NCBI RefSeq assembly: GCF_004768545.1
Contig: NZ_CP038634.1
Span: forward strand, 930,001 to 994,000
Length of the DNA stretch: 64,000 nucleotides
Reading direction: 5' to 3'
From: Cupriavidus oxalaticus
GTDB lineage: Bacteria > Pseudomonadota > Gammaproteobacteria > Burkholderiales > Burkholderiaceae
The notes below the pieces were generated by a model. That model worked only from the letters and a program-made list of their open reading frames with translations. It ran no database searches and was not told the DNA's origin. A program made the position numbers and the translations under genes. Positions 35,863-44,229 of this stretch are shown here, piece after piece; within the stretch, counting starts at the first letter, position 1; each line of letters opens with the position of its first letter.

Positions 35863-36324
35863 TCAGGCCACGGCGTCAGGCTGCTCCAGCCGCGCCAGCG
35901 CATGCGCAATGCCGGTCTCCAGCTGCGCCAGCCCGCGCGACAGGTCTTGCATGGTCGAGGCCGAAACCTCGGTCAGCACATCCTCCAGGAAGGCGGAGCG
36001 CAGCGGCATCAGGCGCGCCACCAGTTGCTGCCCGGCGTGCGACAGCGTGACATGGGTCACGCGGTTGTCGCGCTCCGATGTGGTCCGCTCGACCCAGCCA
36101 AGCTCCTGCATGGCCTTGAGCTGGCGCGTCAGCGCGCCCGGATCCATGCCGACGCGGTCGGCCAGTGCCCGCTGCGCAATGGCATCCTCCTGCAGGTGCA
36201 GTACATGCAGGATCCGCCAGCGCGCCAGCGGCAGGCCGATGCACTGCTCGAATGCGGCCGCATACGCGCGGTAGGTGCGTCCGAACTGCTGCAGTACGGC
36301 TACGCTTTGTCGCTCCAGTTCCAT
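35863..36324 (-). CDS. MarR-family transcription regulator
   Basis: 153 residues with the MarR winged helix: LARWRILHVLHLQ, QRALADRVGMDPGALTRQLKAMQELGWVERT and the wing DNRVTHVTLSHAGQQLV. GAGGAGAACGG precedes the ATG. It is the last gene of a minus-strand set TetR-MFS-MarR, 48 bases after the transporter, and probably represses it in response to a small lipophilic or aromatic ligand. The ligand is not known. Confidence 0.9.
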   Translation of the reverse strand: MELERQSVAVLQQFGRTYRAYAAAFEQCIGLPLARWRILHVLHLQEDAIAQRALADRVGMDPGALTRQLKAMQELGWVERTTSERDNRVTHVTLSHAGQQLVARLMPLRSAFLEDVLTEVSASTMQDLSRGLAQLETGIAHALARLEQPDAVA

Positions 36325-36372
36325 CCGTTCTCCTCAGGGGTACACAAGCGCCATCACAGGCGCCGCAGGCGC

Positions 36373-37968
36373 TCACTCCGCCGCCATCGCAGGCCCCGCG
36401 GTGCGCACCAGTCTGACCGGCGGCACCCGGTGCGCGCACCAGACGCCCACCGCAGCGGCAATCCCGGCGGCCAGCAGGCCCAGGTGGATCGCGCTGACCA
36501 GCGACATGCGCGCCTGCTCCAGCAGCAAGGCGCCATTGTGCCCGGCCTGGCCCAGCTCGCCGAGCAGCGCCAGTTGCGAGGCCTTGTCGATCAGCACCTG
36601 CGGGTCTCCCATGCGCGCTGCCCACTGGCTGGCGCCGGCGGCAGCCATGGCGTGGTCGACGCCGCCGGTATAGCTGCGCGTGACCAGCGTGCCGACGATC
36701 GCCGTACCGACCATGCCGCCCACCATGCGCAGCGATTGCAGCATCGCCGTGGCAATGCCAAGGTGCTCGCGCCCGGCGGTCTGCTGCGCGAACACCGTCA
36801 GGTTGGGCATGATGAAGCCCAGCCCGAGTCCGCCCACCAGCATGATGGCGAGCAGCATCCCGTGCGGCATGGCGCGCGTGGCCTGCGACAGGGCCAGCGT
36901 GGCCAGCGCCAGCATGCCAAACCCGGCATAGAGCATCGCGTTGGGCCGGCGGATGCGGGTGATGACGCGGCCGTTGACGATGCTGCCGACCGTGATGCAG
37001 ACCACCAGCGGCGTGATCAGCAAGCCCGCTTCCTTCGGCGACAGGCCAAAGCCGCCCTGGAACAGCAACGGCGCATACAGCAGCAGCGCGAACATCGTGA
37101 AGCCGGCGAACACCGACAGCTGGAACAGCGGCGCCAGTCCGGGATTGCGGAACATCTCCACCGGCAGGATCGGGTTGGCGCAGCGCCGCTCCCAGTGCCA
37201 CAGCGCCACCATCGCGAGGGCCGACAGCAACAGCAAGCCACCGGTATAGGCATCGAAGCCGCGCCCGGGCAGCAGTTCGACGCTCATCTGCATGGCGCCC
37301 AGGCCAAGGGCGATCAGCAAGGCCCCGACCCAGTCCACGCGCACCGGCCCGCTGTGCGCCTGCTGGCGCAGGTGCGGCAGGTAGCGCCAGGCAAACCACA
37401 GGCCCAGCACGCCGACCGGCAGGTTGACATAGAACACCGCGCGCCAGCCGTACCACTCGGTCAGCACGCCGCCCAGCGACGGTCCGATGGCATTGGCGAT
37501 ACCGAATGCCGCACTCAGCATCACCTGCCAGCGCAGCCGCACATGCGAGTCGGGAAACAGGTCGGCAATGCAGGCGAAAGCCGTGCCCACCAGCATGCCG
37601 CCGCCGATGCCCTGCAGCGCTCGCGCCAGCACCAGGAACGGCATGCTGCTCGCGAGCCCGCACAATGCCGACGCGACGGTGAACACCACGATCGACGCCA
37701 GCACGAAGGGCTTGCGTCCGTAATAGTCGCCCAGCCGGCCGAAGATCGGCACGGTGATGACGGACGTCAGCAGGTACGCCGTCGCCACCCAGGCGTAGTA
37801 CTCGAAGCCTTGCAGTTCCGCCACGACGGTCGGCAGCGCGGTGCCGACCACGGTCTGGTCCAGCGCCACCAGCATCACCACGAAGGACACGCCCAGCATG
37901 GCCAGCAAAGACTTGCGGAATGGCAGGACCTGGCCGGTGGCCTCACCGCTTTGTGGCTGGGGAGTCAT
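36373..37968 (-). CDS. DHA2-family MFS drug exporter
   Basis: 531 residues with about 14 membrane helices. Family motifs: LDQTVVGTALPTVVAEL in helix one, GRLGDYYGRKPF (motif A), LQGIGGGMLVGTAFACIADLF (motif C region) and GPSLGGVLTEWYGWRAVFYVNLPVG. It is a proton-driven exporter of lipophilic compounds of the EmrB/QacA type. It lies between a TetR gene (74 bases upstream, same strand) and a MarR gene downstream. The symmetric sequence GATTGCTCGATCAATC (37971-37986), right before the start, is a candidate repressor site. The genes across the divergent promoter break down alkyl sulfates, so surfactant export is a reasonable guess. Confidence 0.9.
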   Translation of the reverse strand: MTPQPQSGEATGQVLPFRKSLLAMLGVSFVVMLVALDQTVVGTALPTVVAELQGFEYYAWVATAYLLTSVITVPIFGRLGDYYGRKPFVLASIVVFTVASALCGLASSMPFLVLARALQGIGGGMLVGTAFACIADLFPDSHVRLRWQVMLSAAFGIANAIGPSLGGVLTEWYGWRAVFYVNLPVGVLGLWFAWRYLPHLRQQAHSGPVRVDWVGALLIALGLGAMQMSVELLPGRGFDAYTGGLLLLSALAMVALWHWERRCANPILPVEMFRNPGLAPLFQLSVFAGFTMFALLLYAPLLFQGGFGLSPKEAGLLITPLVVCITVGSIVNGRVITRIRRPNAMLYAGFGMLALATLALSQATRAMPHGMLLAIMLVGGLGLGFIMPNLTVFAQQTAGREHLGIATAMLQSLRMVGGMVGTAIVGTLVTRSYTGGVDHAMAAAGASQWAARMGDPQVLIDKASQLALLGELGQAGHNGALLLEQARMSLVSAIHLGLLAAGIAAAVGVWCAHRVPPVRLVRTAGPAMAAE

Positions 37969-37970
37969 GT

Positions 37971-37986
37971 GATTGCTCGATCAATC
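37971..37986 (-). promoter_or_regulatory. Candidate operator upstream of the MFS exporter
   Basis: A symmetric 16-mer GATTGCTCGATCAATC (five-base arms around a six-base core) lies two bases before the exporter's start codon, in the gap between the TetR and MFS genes. It could bind the MarR-type repressor encoded downstream. This is inference from position and symmetry only. Confidence 0.4.
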
Positions 37987-38042
37987 GTTGCGATGTCAAT
38001 GATTATAGGACACACATCGGAGTCCGCCAGCCCTCAATACGA

Positions 38043-38708
38043 TTATTCCGCGCCGAGATACCAGTGGCGGAACATCTCCCGTGCCGGCGCCAGGTAACTG
38101 CCGATAGGCTCCTGCCGGCCATTGGCATACCAGTGGCAGTAACAGCCATGGAATACCGCCAGCAGCGCGCGCGCCATTTCCGGTGGCAGCGGGCGCTCCG
38201 GCGTGCCAAGGGCCTCCACCAGAACCCGCACATGGCCGTTCCACCCTTCACGGATATGCTCGCGCACGCTTTGCGGCGCATTGCCTGAAAACAACAGCGC
38301 CAGCACGATCCCCTTGGTTTCCGGGTTGCGCGTGAAGTAATCGGCTACCCGCTCGAACAACTCATCCACCCGCTGCGACACGGTCAGGCCTTGCAGGTCA
38401 GCCGGGTCGAACTGCACCTCGATTTCCTGGAACAGGCTGATCGCGGCTTCCGCCAGCAGCATTTCCTTGCTGCCGAAATGCCACAGCAAGCTGCTTTTTG
38501 CCACGCCGGCGTGTGTGGAGACCTGGTCCAGCGTGACTTCGCCATAGCCGTGCTCGGCGATCAATCCCTTGGTCAGGTCAATGACGCGCTGGCGCGTTTC
38601 CAGGCCGCGGCGGTATTTGGTCGCGCCGGTTCCGCGTGCCGGCGGTGCTTTCGGTGCGGTGTCGTGGGGGCGGTCGGTGCCTGGGGCACCTTCTTCTGAT
38701 GAATGCAT
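38043..38708 (-). CDS. TetR-family transcription regulator
   Basis: 221 residues. After a disordered N-terminus (1-30) the TetR DNA-binding domain reads RQRVIDLTKGLIAEHGYGEVTLDQVSTHAGVAKSS and LLWHFGSKEMLLAEA. The ligand domain is of typical length. The ATG at 38708 is chosen among several because longer versions add only low-complexity residues, but the ribosome site is weak. It is divergent from the aldehyde dehydrogenase-alkylsulfatase-FadD set with 159 bases between, the usual place for a repressor of that set, and co-directional with the exporter and MarR genes. The inducer may be an alkyl sulfate, alcohol or acyl-CoA. Confidence 0.88.
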   Translation of the reverse strand: MHSSEEGAPGTDRPHDTAPKAPPARGTGATKYRRGLETRQRVIDLTKGLIAEHGYGEVTLDQVSTHAGVAKSSLLWHFGSKEMLLAEAAISLFQEIEVQFDPADLQGLTVSQRVDELFERVADYFTRNPETKGIVLALLFSGNAPQSVREHIREGWNGHVRVLVEALGTPERPLPPEMARALLAVFHGCYCHWYANGRQEPIGSYLAPAREMFRHWYLGAE

Positions 38709-38821
38709 GGCTGCGTCGGCACTGGGCCGGGGAAATGTTGAGCGCCGGCCATTTTCCCTCTCGGGATTTGCCCTAGAGGCGGCATGCTGTCCTTGACAGG
38801 CTACCACCGCCTTCACCAAAC

Positions 38822-38850
38822 TTGAAATTGTACCGACTGTTCAGAATAAT
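38822..38850 (+). promoter_or_regulatory. Sigma-70-type promoter of the alkyl-sulfate operon
   Basis: TTGAAA (38822-38827) and AATAAT (38845-38850) are separated by 17 bases, five of six matches to each consensus box. Transcription would begin near 38857, leaving a very short leader before the aldehyde dehydrogenase start. The spacer sequence TACCGACTGTTCAG is a plausible binding site for the divergent TetR protein; that part is inference. Confidence 0.7.
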
Positions 38851-38867
38851 TTTAGGGGATTATGATT

Positions 38868-40340
38868 ATGGTGAATGCAGCACAACCAACACGCCTGGAG
38901 GCGCTGCTGGCAATGCAGCAGTCAGCCTTCATGGCGTCGCCCTTCCCCTCGCTGGCGCAACGCAGAAGCGCACTGCAGCGGCTGCGCCGGGCGATTCGCG
39001 GCCATGCCCACCGGCTCGCCGCCGCCGCGGCGCGCGACTTCAGCGCGCGCGCCGACGCCGAGACTCTGATGGTCGACGTACTACCGTCGGTGCTGCATAT
39101 CAACCACCTGCTGCGCGGCCTGCGGCGCTGGATGAAGCCGTCGCGCCGGCACACCGAGCTGCTGTTCCTCGGCAACGGCGCGCGCGTGATGGTCCAGCCC
39201 AAGGGCGTGGTCGGCATCGTGGTGCCGTGGAATTTCCCGGTCTACCTCGCGCTGGGCCCGCTGGCGACCGCGCTGGCCGCCGGCAACCGCTGCATGGTGA
39301 AGACCTCCGAATACGCGCCGCACACCTCGGCCGCGCTGCGCGCGCTGCTGGCCGAAGCCTTCGATGAAGACGAGGTGGCCGTGGTCGAGGGCGATGCCGC
39401 GGTGGCACGCGCCTTCACCAGCCTGCCGTTCGACCATATCGTCTTCACCGGCTCGCCCGAGGTGGGCCGCCACGTCATGCGAGCCGCCGCCGACAACCTG
39501 ACCCCCGTGACGCTGGAACTGGGCGGCAAGTCGCCGGCAATCGTTTCCCGCAGCGCGGCGCTGGCGACGGCGGCCACGCGCATCGCCCATGGCAAGACCC
39601 TGAACGGCGGCCAGATCTGCGTCGCGCCCGACTACGCGCTGGTGCCGGAAGAGCTTGCCGGCGCTTTCGCCGAAGCAGTGCTCGCCGCCGCGGCCCGCAT
39701 GCATCCACAGGGCAGCGACGACTACACGGCCGTCATCCACGACGACGCGCTGGCCCGCCAGCGGGCGCTGCTCGACGATGCCCGCGCGCACGGCGCGCGG
39801 ATCCTCGCCGCGGCGATGCCGGCGGACGGACGGCGCCTGCCCCTGCACGTGGTGCTTGGGGTCACGCCGCAGATGCGCCTGGCGCGAGAGGAAATCTTCG
39901 GGCCGATCCTTCCGGTCATGACCTACCGCACCTTCGACGAGGCCATCGTCTGCGTGCAGCGCGGCACGCGGCCACTGGCGCTGTACTACTTCGGCCATGA
40001 CAAGGCCGAGACCGGTCCGCTGCTGGAGCGCACCCACGCCGGCGGCGTCACGCTCAACGACTGGGGCTGGCATGTGGTCAACCACGACCTGCCCTTCGGC
40101 GGCACCGGCACCTCCGGCATGGGCAACTACCACGGCGCCGAAGGCTTCCGCGAGCTGTCGCACGCCAAGGCGGTGTTCAGCGAGCGCCGCTGGTTCCCGA
40201 TCACGCTGTTCCACCCGCCATACGGCGGCCGGATCCAGCGGCTCGCTCTGCGCCTGTTTCTCGGCAAGCCGCATTCGTCCGCCGCGGATGCTCCCCTGCC
40301 TTCCGGCACGAAGGCGGTTCCGCCGGCCACGCCCCGCTGA
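38868..40340 (+). CDS. Aldehyde dehydrogenase (coniferyl/long-chain aldehyde type)
   Basis: 490 residues. Glu217 in VTLELGGKSP and Cys251 in NGGQICVAPDYAL are the catalytic pair, and VVPWNFPVYLALGPL is the cofactor region. The C-terminal FRELSHAKAVF followed by FHPPYGG is typical of the short coniferyl-aldehyde or fatty-aldehyde dehydrogenase subgroup, in which a hydrophobic tail of about 30 residues follows. ATG codons occur at 38862 and 38868; the second has better spacing from AGGGG. The gene leads an operon with alkylsulfatase and acyl-CoA ligase, so oxidation of fatty aldehyde to fatty acid is its likely role. Confidence 0.88.
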   Translation: MVNAAQPTRLEALLAMQQSAFMASPFPSLAQRRSALQRLRRAIRGHAHRLAAAAARDFSARADAETLMVDVLPSVLHINHLLRGLRRWMKPSRRHTELLFLGNGARVMVQPKGVVGIVVPWNFPVYLALGPLATALAAGNRCMVKTSEYAPHTSAALRALLAEAFDEDEVAVVEGDAAVARAFTSLPFDHIVFTGSPEVGRHVMRAAADNLTPVTLELGGKSPAIVSRSAALATAATRIAHGKTLNGGQICVAPDYALVPEELAGAFAEAVLAAAARMHPQGSDDYTAVIHDDALARQRALLDDARAHGARILAAAMPADGRRLPLHVVLGVTPQMRLAREEIFGPILPVMTYRTFDEAIVCVQRGTRPLALYYFGHDKAETGPLLERTHAGGVTLNDWGWHVVNHDLPFGGTGTSGMGNYHGAEGFRELSHAKAVFSERRWFPITLFHPPYGGRIQRLALRLFLGKPHSSAADAPLPSGTKAVPPATPR

Positions 40341-40428
40341 GCCACACGCCCGCCGGCCATCATCGATACGCCGGCGACGGCTGCCTGCTTCCCCGACAAC
40401 GACCCTACCAAGCAACACTGGAGACTTT

Positions 40429-42408
40429 ATGCTTCGCAAGTCCGCCGCTTCCGCGATCTCCATCGCGTGCGCCCTGCTGCTGCCGCTGCCCGCCGTCGCC
40501 GGCGAAGCGCCGGTAGCTCCGGGCGATGCCACCGCGGCCACGCGCCAGGCCAACGCCGAGGTGCTGAAGCACCTGCCCTTCGCCAACCGGCAGGATTTCG
40601 AGGACGCGCGCCGCGGCTTTATCGGCACTATCGAGCGCGGCGAGATCCGCGACGCCAGCGGCCGCGTCGTCTGGAACCTAGACGCCTACGCCTTCCTGAA
40701 GGACGACGCCGCGCCGGCCTCGGTCAATCCGAGCCTGTGGCGCCAGGCGCAGCTCAACCTGCACCATGGCCTGTACCGCGTGACCGAGCGCATCTACCAG
40801 GTGCGCGGCTTCGACCTGTCCAACATGACCGTGGTGGAAGGCGACACCGGCCTCATCATCATCGACCCGCTGCTCACCGCCGAAACCGCGCGCGCCGCGC
40901 TCGACCTGTACTACAAGCACCGCCCGAAGACGCCGGTCGTCGCGGTGATCTATACCCACAGCCACGCCGACCACTTCGGCGGCGTCAAGGGCGTGGTCAG
41001 CGAAGACGACGTCAAGGCCGGCCGCGTCAGGATTATTGCCCCCGAAGGCTTCATGGAAGAAGCCGTCAGCGAGAACATCTACGCCGGCAACGCCATGAGC
41101 CGGCGCGCGCAGTACATGTATGGGCCGCTGCTGCCTAAGGGGCCGCGCGGGCAGGTCGACGCGGGGCTGGGCAAGACGGTGTCGCTCGGCACCGTCACGC
41201 TGATCCCGCCCACCGACCTGGTCGGCAAGACCGGCGAGACCCGCACCATCGACGGCGTGCAGATCGAATTCCAGATGGCTCCCGGCACCGAGGCGCCGGC
41301 CGAGATGCTGATGTACTTCCCGCAGTTGAAGGCCCTGTGCGCTGCAGAGGACGCCACCCACACGCTGCATAACCTCTACACCATCCGCGGCGCGCAGGTG
41401 CGCGACGCCAACCAGTGGTGGCGCGCGCTGGACGAGACCGCAGACCGCTACGGGCATCGCACCGAAGTGGTCTTTGCCCAGCATCACTGGCCGATGTGGG
41501 GCCAGCAGAACATCCTCGCGTACCTGGGCAAGCAGCGCGACGGCTACAAGTACATCCATGACCAGTCGCTGCGGCTGGCCAACCAGGGCTACACCATGAC
41601 CGAGATCGCGGAAATGGTGAAGCTGCCGCCGTCGCTGGCCAGCCAGTGGGACCTGCGCGACTACTACGGCACCGTGAACCACAATGCCAAGGCCATCTAC
41701 CAGCGCTATCTCGGCTGGTACAGCGGCAATCCGGCCGACCTGCACCCGCTGCCGCCCGAGCAGTCCGCGCAGCGCTACGTGCGATTCATGGGCGGCGCCG
41801 ACAAGGCGCTGGAGCAGGCGCGCGCCTCGTACGCGCAAGGCGACTACCGCTGGGTGGCCGAGGTGGTCAAGCATGTGGTCTTCGCCGATCCGAAGAACCA
41901 GGCGGCACGCAAGCTGCTGGCCGACGCGCTCGAGCAGATGGGCTACCAGGCCGAATCCGCAGCCTGGCGCAGCGCCTACCTGGTGGGCGCCTACGAGCTG
42001 CGCAACGGCGTGCCGAAGACGCAGTCCACGCAGACCGCCAGTCCCGACATGGTCCGCGCGATGACCGACACCATGTTCCTGGACTTCCTCGCCGTGCGCC
42101 TGAACAGCGAACGCGCGGCCGGCAAGCTGGTGAAGATCAACTGGGTCCAGCCCGACACCGGCAAGCGATACGCCCTGTCCGTCGACAACTCGGTCTTCAT
42201 GTATCGCGCGGAACGCCAGCACGCCGACGCACAGGTCACGCTGACCGCGCCGCGCGCAGTGCTGGTCGGCGCGCTGCTTGGCCAGACCACGCTGCAGGCG
42301 GCAACGGCTGCCGGGCAAGCAAAGCTTGACGGCGATCCCGCCGCGCTGCAGACGCTGTTCGGCATGCTCGACAAGTTCGACCCGCAATTCGAGATCGTGG
42401 CGCCGTGA
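40429..42408 (+). CDS. Alkyl sulfatase (SdsA/BDS1-type metallo-beta-lactamase fold)
   Basis: 659 residues. A signal peptide (ISIACALLLPLPAVAG) is followed by a metallo-beta-lactamase domain with zinc motif THSHADHFGG (His177, His179, Asp181, His182) and a second cluster in CAAEDATHTLHNLYT. The middle alkyl-sulfatase dimerisation region (YLGWYSGNPADLHPLPP) and a C-terminal SCP2-like domain (about 545-655) complete the layout of SdsA1 and YjcS. Such enzymes cleave sulfate from primary alkyl sulfates such as dodecyl sulfate, in the periplasm or outside. It is 88 bases after the aldehyde dehydrogenase and 57 before fadD. All family domains are present. Confidence 0.93.
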   Translation: MLRKSAASAISIACALLLPLPAVAGEAPVAPGDATAATRQANAEVLKHLPFANRQDFEDARRGFIGTIERGEIRDASGRVVWNLDAYAFLKDDAAPASVNPSLWRQAQLNLHHGLYRVTERIYQVRGFDLSNMTVVEGDTGLIIIDPLLTAETARAALDLYYKHRPKTPVVAVIYTHSHADHFGGVKGVVSEDDVKAGRVRIIAPEGFMEEAVSENIYAGNAMSRRAQYMYGPLLPKGPRGQVDAGLGKTVSLGTVTLIPPTDLVGKTGETRTIDGVQIEFQMAPGTEAPAEMLMYFPQLKALCAAEDATHTLHNLYTIRGAQVRDANQWWRALDETADRYGHRTEVVFAQHHWPMWGQQNILAYLGKQRDGYKYIHDQSLRLANQGYTMTEIAEMVKLPPSLASQWDLRDYYGTVNHNAKAIYQRYLGWYSGNPADLHPLPPEQSAQRYVRFMGGADKALEQARASYAQGDYRWVAEVVKHVVFADPKNQAARKLLADALEQMGYQAESAAWRSAYLVGAYELRNGVPKTQSTQTASPDMVRAMTDTMFLDFLAVRLNSERAAGKLVKINWVQPDTGKRYALSVDNSVFMYRAERQHADAQVTLTAPRAVLVGALLGQTTLQAATAAGQAKLDGDPAALQTLFGMLDKFDPQFEIVAP

Positions 42409-42465
42409 TACCCGCCGACGGCGCGCGACTTTCTCCGCTTTCAAACCCTGCTTGACCAAGGCACC

Positions 42466-44100
42466 ATGACCACGAAACCCTGGCTCGCCAGCTATGGCGA
42501 CATCCCCGCCGAGATCGATGCGGACACGCCCCGTTCTCTGACCGCACTGCTGGATACCGCGCTGCGCCAGCATGCCGACCGGCCCGCCTTCACCTGCCTC
42601 GGGCAGACCGTCAGCTACGCCGGTCTCGACGCGCAGTCGCGCGACTTCGCCGCCTATCTGCAGTCCGAACTCGGCGTGCGCAAGGGGGACCGCATCGGCG
42701 TGATGCTGCCCAACCTCATCGCCTTCCCGATCGCCCTGATCGCGATCGCGCGCATCGGTGCGGTGCAGGTCAACATCAACCCGATGTACACGGCGCGCGA
42801 GCTCGAGCATCAGCTCAACGACGCGGGGGTCGAGATCCTGGTGGCCTACAGCGGCATCAGTGCCACCGTCGCAGAAGTGATGGCGCGGACCCCGCTCAGG
42901 ACCATCGTCACCGCCGGACCCGGCGACGGCACCGGGGCGGCGTTGCCGTCGCCGCCGGTCGATCCCCGGCTGGCGCAGGCAATCGCCTTCGACGCAGCCG
43001 TCGCCCAGGGTCGTGCGCTGCCGCTGCAGGCCGTGGAAATCGAAGGCAACGACCTGATCTTCCTGCAATACACCGGCGGCACCACCGGCGTGTCAAAGGG
43101 CGCGGCGCTGTCGCACCGCAACCTCGTCGCCAACGTGGCGCAGTTCAAGGCGATGGTGACGGACAACCTGGTCGACGGCAAGGAAGTGGTCGTGACCGCG
43201 ATCCCGCTGTATCACATCTTCGCGCTGATGGTGAACTTCATCACCTTCTTCACGGTCGGGGCGCGCAACTGGCTGGTGCCGAACCCGCGCGACATGGATG
43301 CCTTCATCGACGTGCTCAAGGCCTCGCGCTGCACCGTGCTGACCGGGGTCAACACGCTCTACGCCGGCCTGGTTGCGCACCCGCGCATCGGCGAGGTCGA
43401 CTTCTCGTCGCTGCGCCTGGCCGCGGGCGGCGGCGCGGCCATCGTGCCGGCCACCTCGCAGCGGTGGAAGGCGCTGACGGGTGTCTTCATCCGCGAGGGC
43501 TATGGCCTGTCAGAGACTAGCCCGATCGTCAGCTTCAATCCACCGACGGCCGAAGCCTTCAACGGCACCACCGGCCTGCCGCTGCCGTCCACCGATATCC
43601 GGCTGCTGGGCGACGACGACCGTGACGTGCCGCCCGGCGCGGCGGGCGAAGTCTGCGTCAAGGGGCCGCAGGTCATGCGCGGCTACTGGAACAAGCCAGG
43701 CGCCAACGCCGATGCGTTCACCGCCGATGGCTACTTCCGTACCGGCGACATCGGCATGCTGACCGAACAGGGCTACCTGAAGATCGTCGACCGCAAGAAG
43801 GACATGGTGATCGTCTCCGGATTCAACGTGTTCCCCAACGAGATCGAGGCCGTGGTCAGCGACTGTCCCGGCGTGATCGAATGCGCGTGCGTGGGTATCA
43901 GCGACGGCCACTCCGGCGAAGCACTGAAAGTCTACGTGGTGATGGCCGCCGGCGCGACGCTGGATGCAGCGGCATTGCAGGCGCATTGCCGCGGGCAACT
44001 GACCGGATACAAGGTGCCGAAATCCTTCGAATTCGTCGAGGCACTGCCGAAGTCGACAGTAGGCAAGGTGTTGCGACGGGAGCTGCGGCCCCGGGCGTGA
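42466..44100 (+). CDS. fadD: Long-chain fatty-acid-CoA ligase-like enzyme
   Basis: 544 residues of the AMP-forming ligase family. The phosphate-binding loop is YTGGTTGVSKG (202-212); later motifs are GYGLSETSP, YFRTGDIGMLTEQGYLKIVDRKKDM and a C-terminal lysine in PKSTVGKVLRREL. It activates fatty acids to acyl-CoA in the cytoplasm. As the third gene after aldehyde dehydrogenase and alkyl sulfatase, it would feed the released alkyl chain into beta-oxidation. A hairpin (44165-44196) follows and the next gene is convergent. Confidence 0.9.
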   Translation: MTTKPWLASYGDIPAEIDADTPRSLTALLDTALRQHADRPAFTCLGQTVSYAGLDAQSRDFAAYLQSELGVRKGDRIGVMLPNLIAFPIALIAIARIGAVQVNINPMYTARELEHQLNDAGVEILVAYSGISATVAEVMARTPLRTIVTAGPGDGTGAALPSPPVDPRLAQAIAFDAAVAQGRALPLQAVEIEGNDLIFLQYTGGTTGVSKGAALSHRNLVANVAQFKAMVTDNLVDGKEVVVTAIPLYHIFALMVNFITFFTVGARNWLVPNPRDMDAFIDVLKASRCTVLTGVNTLYAGLVAHPRIGEVDFSSLRLAAGGGAAIVPATSQRWKALTGVFIREGYGLSETSPIVSFNPPTAEAFNGTTGLPLPSTDIRLLGDDDRDVPPGAAGEVCVKGPQVMRGYWNKPGANADAFTADGYFRTGDIGMLTEQGYLKIVDRKKDMVIVSGFNVFPNEIEAVVSDCPGVIECACVGISDGHSGEALKVYVVMAAGATLDAAALQAHCRGQLTGYKVPKSFEFVEALPKSTVGKVLRRELRPRA

Positions 44101-44164
44101 AGCCAGTTTGCAAGCAACGCCAACCGCGTCAGGTACCTTCCACCGCCGGCTCGCCTCCGGGAAA

Positions 44165-44196
44165 GGACGGCCCGCCCAACCTCGGGCGTGCCGTCC
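44165..44196. terminator. Hairpin between fadD and trehalase genes
   Basis: GGACGGC pairs with GCCGTCC and CGCCC with GGGCG, with one mismatch between the two stem parts and a six-base loop. Located between convergent genes, it probably ends both transcripts. There is no T run. Confidence 0.5.
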
Positions 44197-44229
44197 ATGA
44201 CCACGCGCTGTCGATGGGATCGAGCTAGG

